A stretch of DNA of 64,000 nucleotides. Source: Methanobacterium bryantii (GTDB lineage: Archaea > Methanobacteriota > Methanobacteria > Methanobacteriales > Methanobacteriaceae). The translations under genes and the position numbers were made by a program. Location of the stretch: positions 248,001 to 312,000 of the forward strand of contig NZ_LMVM01000023.1 of the NCBI RefSeq assembly GCF_002287175.1. Direction: 5' to 3'. A model generated the notes under the pieces. That model saw nothing but the letters and a program-made list of their open reading frames with translations, searched no databases and was not told the DNA's origin. Shown piece by piece: positions 60,677 to 64,000 of this stretch (positions are counted from its first letter, which is position 1; the number at the start of each line of letters is the position of its first letter).

Positions 60677-61024
60677 TTACAGACTCAAACCAAAATTCAA
60701 GCCCAATACCTGCAAATCTGAAGAAAATTTCCAAATGTTGTTACTTTCCGTGAATCTGAAAAACTGTGTTAAACCATCTAAAAAGGCTGTTACTACCACT
60801 GAAATCATTGCTAAAATTACTGCAATAGTATACTGAATATAAACAAAATAAACGAAAATATAATAAGAAAATAGCCCAATATACATCCAGGTACATCGTG
60901 AACAAACTGGAAAATAATGATTTCGGATTTTAAAAGTTCTTTCTGGTAATCTATGACATATAAACACTTTAGAAAGATTTATATACGAATTTTCTCCTAT
61001 ATTTAGCAAGTTTTGGTTATTCAT
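60677..61024 (-). CDS. DUF2085-like membrane protein with frameshifted end
   Basis: A 115-residue protein with the DUF2085 features ICHRLPERTFKI and FPVCSRCTWMYIG, membrane helices, and DGLTQFF...ESNN near the end. The last 15 codons read DLQVLGLNFGLSL, but one base over the sequence gives FAGIGLEFWFESVK, the expected family end stopping at 60672. I infer a one-base frameshift at about 60715-60725. The function of the family is not known. Confidence 0.7.
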   Translation of the reverse strand: MNNQNLLNIGENSYINLSKVFICHRLPERTFKIRNHYFPVCSRCTWMYIGLFSYYIFVYFVYIQYTIAVILAMISVVVTAFLDGLTQFFRFTESNNIWKFSSDLQVLGLNFGLSL

Positions 61025-61172
61025 AAGTCGATGTACTGGTATTTGTTTCTAATAATATTATTATTTACTATCATAGCAAAATAGAAACATTTATATCTTT
61101 AATCCTAAAATTGAAAGTTTTAATACAATATTATATAAAAAGTACTATATTTTTAACAAAAAGTAAAAATAA

Positions 61173-61476
61173 TTAAGGCCTGCAGATTTTACACAGCATG
61201 TAACCGTGCGCTCTAGCTTGTGCCTTAGTTTTGAAGTATATTCTGTTATATCGTTTTATTTTTTTCGTAGCGGCAGGTAATCTTATGATAAACATGAGAA
61301 TGAATACTGGCGACATAACGGTATTTATAAGCCGCCGAAACTGTAGGTGTACTAACCGGCTGAACTGTTATCTGTGAACTTGTAGACGCATCCATTGGTT
61401 CAAATACAGGTAAAAATGCAATTACAAAAATTAAAGCACTTAAAACTGCAATTATCTTTTTATCCACTGACTTCAT
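61173..61476 (-). pseudogene. Exported protein with Ada-like metal-binding domain, frameshifted
   Basis: The frame from 61476 gives a signal peptide (MKSVDKKIIAVLSALIFVIA), a linker and YVASIHSHVYHKITCRYEKN, then stops at 61246. Beyond a run of seven A (minus strand, about 61254-61260) another frame continues KRYNRIYFKTKAQARAHGY, then MLCKICRP, ending at 61173. Joined, they form the Cys-containing Ada-like domain common in secreted proteins. One extra base in the A-run explains the break: mutation, slippage or sequencing error. Confidence 0.7.
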
Positions 61477-61500
61477 CCCATTTATGCTAATAAAGATCAT

Positions 61501-61910
61501 TTTTTACAGTACATAATAATAATATTTACTATAATCCTAAAAATAGAAAATATTATTTCTTTAATCCTAATATAAAAAAAATTTTAATATTATAATATAA
61601 AAATTAACATAGTATATTTAACTAAAATAATAAAAAAAAGTTTATTAAATTATTTATTAATCATTAACTACACTAAAAAACTAATTAATATTCCCTACTA
61701 TTTTTTTAATTTACTATTTATTTTCGGGGAGATTTGCGCACTTTTAAATGATCCAGAGTAGATAACTACTTTTTTAAGTTATAACTTATAACAAGTCAGA
61801 ATAAATTCTATTAACGTACCCTCTAAAAAGTCAATTAAAAATGAGATTAACCACTAGAAAGAACTAAAATCTATCCCATTATTTAGACAAAAAATTATTG
61901 GAGTTTATTC
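61501..61910. other. AT-rich intergenic region, 410 bp
   Basis: Extremely AT-rich DNA with many short A and T runs. I see no gene, operator palindrome or hairpin array, only small inverted repeats (for example TTATAACTTATAA near 61780). Confidence 0.5.
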
Positions 61911-61997
61911 TTAAAATTGAATATTTTGAACCATTTTAAGAGCATAAATTCCAACCGCAGAAAGTATTACTATAACTAATACATGGTTGACTGGCAT
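61911..61997 (-). CDS. Very small hydrophobic peptide (28 residues)
   Basis: An ATG at 61997, preceded by CAGGAAATAAATATT, opens a frame reading MPVNHVLVIVILSAVGIYAL, then KMVQNIQF. It is a single membrane helix with a short polar tail. It follows the small membrane protein at 62075 on the same strand by about 80 bases. It could be a real micro-protein; confirmation by conservation is needed. Confidence 0.4.
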   Translation of the reverse strand: MPVNHVLVIVILSAVGIYALKMVQNIQF

Positions 61998-62074
61998 AAT
62001 ATTTATTTCCTGAGTTTTCTAATTATCCATAGAACATTCTACTATTTATTTATTTTTTCCAATTTTTTACCAAA

Positions 62075-62254
62075 TTACCCCAGTAAAATAAGGATAAACC
62101 CGACTAAATATACCAGTAGAAATACAATACTTGCTGCAAATAAACCAATGAACATGTATTCCATATTTTTTTTCTCATTTACATCTAAAATTTCTGGTTT
62201 TTCCTCTTCTATATCTTTTTCAGGTTTTTTAACCCTTTTCTTTTTCTTTGCCAT
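62075..62254 (-). CDS. Small lysine-rich single-pass membrane protein
   Basis: A 59-residue protein with a very basic start (MAKKKKRVKKPEKD), an acidic middle and a C-terminal membrane helix (MFIGLFAASIVFLLVYLVGF). The ATG at 62254 gives the usual MAKKKK start; an ATG two codons upstream is possible. The function is unknown. Confidence 0.6.
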   Translation of the reverse strand: MAKKKKRVKKPEKDIEEEKPEILDVNEKKNMEYMFIGLFAASIVFLLVYLVGFILILLG

Positions 62255-62438
62255 GATCATTTACTCCATTTAAACTTTCTAACCATTTTAATTCAATTAT
62301 TACACCATCAAAAAAAGTTTTTTTAAGGGTAAAATTTTCATCTCACTTCAAACCATCATAAGTTTGGATTTAAATATGTCAAAAAGTATTAAAATATTTT
62401 AAATAATTATTCAAAAATAGAACGAAAAAATATCGTTA

Positions 62439-62888
62439 CTATTTATAATATATCCCAAAGACAACAAAGCCCACCAGTACAACGGCTAGAACTAAAAAAT
62501 ACGGATATAATTCCAACATAGGGGCAGTATCCATTCTTAAAACATCTTGAAATAGAGAACGGGAAGTAAATTGAACTCCAGTACTTAAAAAGATCATCCC
62601 ATTTAACTTCAATCTTTTTTTCTCTTTAAGGATAGCCACATACTCTTCATCGAAATTTTCCTTCGGAGTGCTGCCCAATAATCCTGATCCAAGTTTATAG
62701 ACCTGGGATATTTGTAAAATATTTTTATAGTTCTTCCTATATTTGCTAGCTGCTTTACGCCAGCTTTCTCGTTTAGACTCCTGACTGCAGTTCTTATCAT
62801 CAGGATGACAGTACTTCTGATTGGGTGATCTAACTTCAAATGGATCACCACACCATTTACAATATCTTATTACAGTGAATTTACCCAT
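62439..62888 (-). CDS. Zinc-finger membrane protein
   Basis: A protein of 149 residues from the ATG at 62888, which follows AGGTGCATTTT. The N-terminus has a C-x2-C...C-x5-C zinc site (YCKWCGDPFEV...YCHPDDKNC) with a basic helix after it, and the C-terminus is one membrane helix (YFLVLAVVLVGFVVFGIYY). It resembles small zinc-finger proteins of unknown function; DNA or RNA contact at the membrane is speculative. Confidence 0.62.
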   Translation of the reverse strand: MGKFTVIRYCKWCGDPFEVRSPNQKYCHPDDKNCSQESKRESWRKAASKYRKNYKNILQISQVYKLGSGLLGSTPKENFDEEYVAILKEKKRLKLNGMIFLSTGVQFTSRSLFQDVLRMDTAPMLELYPYFLVLAVVLVGFVVFGIYYK

Positions 62889-63048
62889 AAAATGCACCTG
62901 AATTTGAAAAAAATAAAATATCTAAAATTTTTATTATTTTAGATTACGATATGATTCAAACTGATTTCATATGTAACCATCATAAATTTATGTTTAAAAT
63001 ATTAAAAAAATATTACTAAAATTTATGAAATTTAACTGATTTTTTATT

Positions 63049-63483
63049 TCAAGTTTTTGAGGACTTTTTTTCTGTTAAAAGAACATTGACCCTTTTGGTT
63101 ACATCATGGAAATCTTTTCTGAATTTTTCAAGTCGTGCTCTTGATTCACTTAATTTATTCTGTGATTGTCCATTTAATCCTTCTTTTGCTGCATATAGCG
63201 ATTCAGAGTTGATAACTACAATCTCCTGCATGCTAATCAGGATATTTAAAACCTTTTGTTTTAGTGAACTGCACCGGGATGGTGAATTTAACTTTTCAAA
63301 TTCATAGAATATAACTTCTATTTCTTTTCTAATAATATCCAGCTTCTTAGAAGCTTCTGAGTTACTAATTTTCCCTTGAGATTCATTATCTATTATTTCT
63401 TTAAGTAAAAGCAATAATCCTCCAGTTTCATCCATACATTTTGCACTCTTCTTTAAAAATTGCCTTTTAGTCAATTCCAACAT
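63049..63483 (-). CDS. Helical protein of unknown function
   Basis: A 144-residue, mostly helical, charged protein with no membrane helix and no motif I recognise. Heptad-like spacing suggests a helical bundle. An AGGTATATCT element precedes the ATG. It lies between a zinc-finger membrane protein and a cysteine-cluster protein on the same strand. Confidence 0.55.
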   Translation of the reverse strand: MLELTKRQFLKKSAKCMDETGGLLLLLKEIIDNESQGKISNSEASKKLDIIRKEIEVIFYEFEKLNSPSRCSSLKQKVLNILISMQEIVVINSESLYAAKEGLNGQSQNKLSESRARLEKFRKDFHDVTKRVNVLLTEKKSSKT

Positions 63484-63576
63484 AGATATACCTCATAAAA
63501 AATTTAAAATTTAGGTATTAATACTATGTTTTTTAAGATAGAAAAAAATTTACAAATCAGTGCAAATATATACCTA

Positions 63577-63996
63577 TTAAATGTGGCTTACTGCCTCATC
63601 AAACAAAATCATAGACTTTTCTAAAAGCAAATTAAGAGCATAATCACACTTATGATATAGATCAAGGACATAATAATGTCTATCATCATTTCCCATTAAA
63701 ATGAGAGGATAACTTCTGCAAACATGAGGCCTGCTGTCATATATCTTACATCTTTTTGCACCATGGAATTTACAGGGGAGATCTTCTTTAAACCGAAAAT
63801 GCCCAGGATATTCATCATTACCTACTATTTCATATTTTAAATCAAGATTGAACCGTAACAATATTCCCAATTCATCTTTATGGATAAATATAGGTGATGA
63901 CTCCTTGCAGCAAGTCCCGCAGTGGCTGCACCATTCAGGATGCGCTGCTGCAATTTCAAAATCAGAAGGGCCGCCGAAAATCTCTAAACTTATCAT
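63577..63996 (-). CDS. YkgJ-like zinc/iron-chelating cysteine-cluster protein
   Basis: The CxxCxxCC motif (WCSHCGTCCKESSP), then FKEDLPCKFHGAKRCKIYDSRPHVCRSYP, mark the YkgJ family, thought to bind zinc or iron-sulfur. The frame starts at an ATG four bases from the window edge, so the real start may lie outside. The role is unknown. Confidence 0.8.
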   Translation of the reverse strand: MISLEIFGGPSDFEIAAAHPEWCSHCGTCCKESSPIFIHKDELGILLRFNLDLKYEIVGNDEYPGHFRFKEDLPCKFHGAKRCKIYDSRPHVCRSYPLILMGNDDRHYYVLDLYHKCDYALNLLLEKSMILFDEAVSHI

Positions 63997-64000
63997 GCCT

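Noticed and set aside
61983..62273. Plus-strand open frame opposite the small lysine-rich protein
   Set aside because: Its sequence is the antisense of the basic and hydrophobic codons of the minus-strand gene, without a ribosome site.

Overview
The window comes from a low-GC methanogenic archaeon of the order Methanobacteriales, most likely the genus Methanobacterium. Supporting genes are heterodisulfide reductase (hdrABC), the methyl-CoM reductase activation ATPase AtwA, methanogenesis marker 9, coenzyme F420 genes (cofD, cofE), archaeal-type GTP cyclohydrolase III, archaeal IMP cyclohydrolase purO, 2-oxoglutarate:ferredoxin oxidoreductase (korDABC), archaetidylserine synthase and decarboxylase, and an MreB-like actin as expected in a pseudomurein-walled lineage. 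Start sites often follow GGTG(A) or GGAGG, and TATA boxes are archaeal. No rRNA, CRISPR array or complete insertion sequence was seen. One tRNA gene (tRNA-Cys) is present.

Layout. 0.2-2.3 kb: an AAA ATPase and a membrane protein. 2.6-18.7 kb: a dense sulfur and cysteine neighbourhood holding thiI, thi4, a MOSC protein, nifS-nifU, metY-metX, tRNA-Cys, cysS, a cysteine-rich XRE regulator, cysK-cysE, an EamA exporter, a NifX-like protein, a flavin split-barrel protein, a MoaD/ThiS carrier, and a broken ABC substrate-binding gene. 18.7-25.2 kb: a CheB-CheR-PAS fusion and a PAS histidine kinase bracketed by two related coiled-coil proteins. 25.3-29.6 kb: an unusual hdrCBA set with lost cysteines and a disturbed hdrB start. 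31.2-43.7 kb: a long minus-strand series of tetrapyrrole, methanogenesis, F420/flavin, purine, ExbB/ExbD-like, RNase HII and MreB genes. 44.4-49.4 kb: archaeal lipid genes and surface proteins with a class E sortase. 49.5-54.5 kb: mptD and the korDABC-sucC oxidative metabolism operon. 54.5-58.6 kb: an accessory block (HEPN-like protein, membrane NTPase with TPR repeats, AlbA_2/Schlafen-like protein). 58.6-64 kb: zinc-ribbon proteins including a zinc-ribbon potassium channel, small membrane proteins and several frameshifted genes.

The most interesting signal is a palindrome, TATAAC-NATN-GTTATA (core AAC-N4-GTT), that occurs 13 times in intergenic promoter DNA. Eleven copies lie between 3.9 and 17.8 kb, just downstream of TATA boxes in front of thi4, metY, tRNA-Cys, cysK-cysE, the EamA exporter, the flavin protein, the MoaD/ThiS gene and the broken transporter gene. 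Two more lie at 30.35 kb. A variant lies in front of the XRE regulator gene. Together these suggest an undescribed sulfur/cysteine regulon with the regulator encoded inside it, and one that includes a tRNA gene. A second genome-scale signal is a family of intergenic arrays made of consecutive short AT-rich hairpins.
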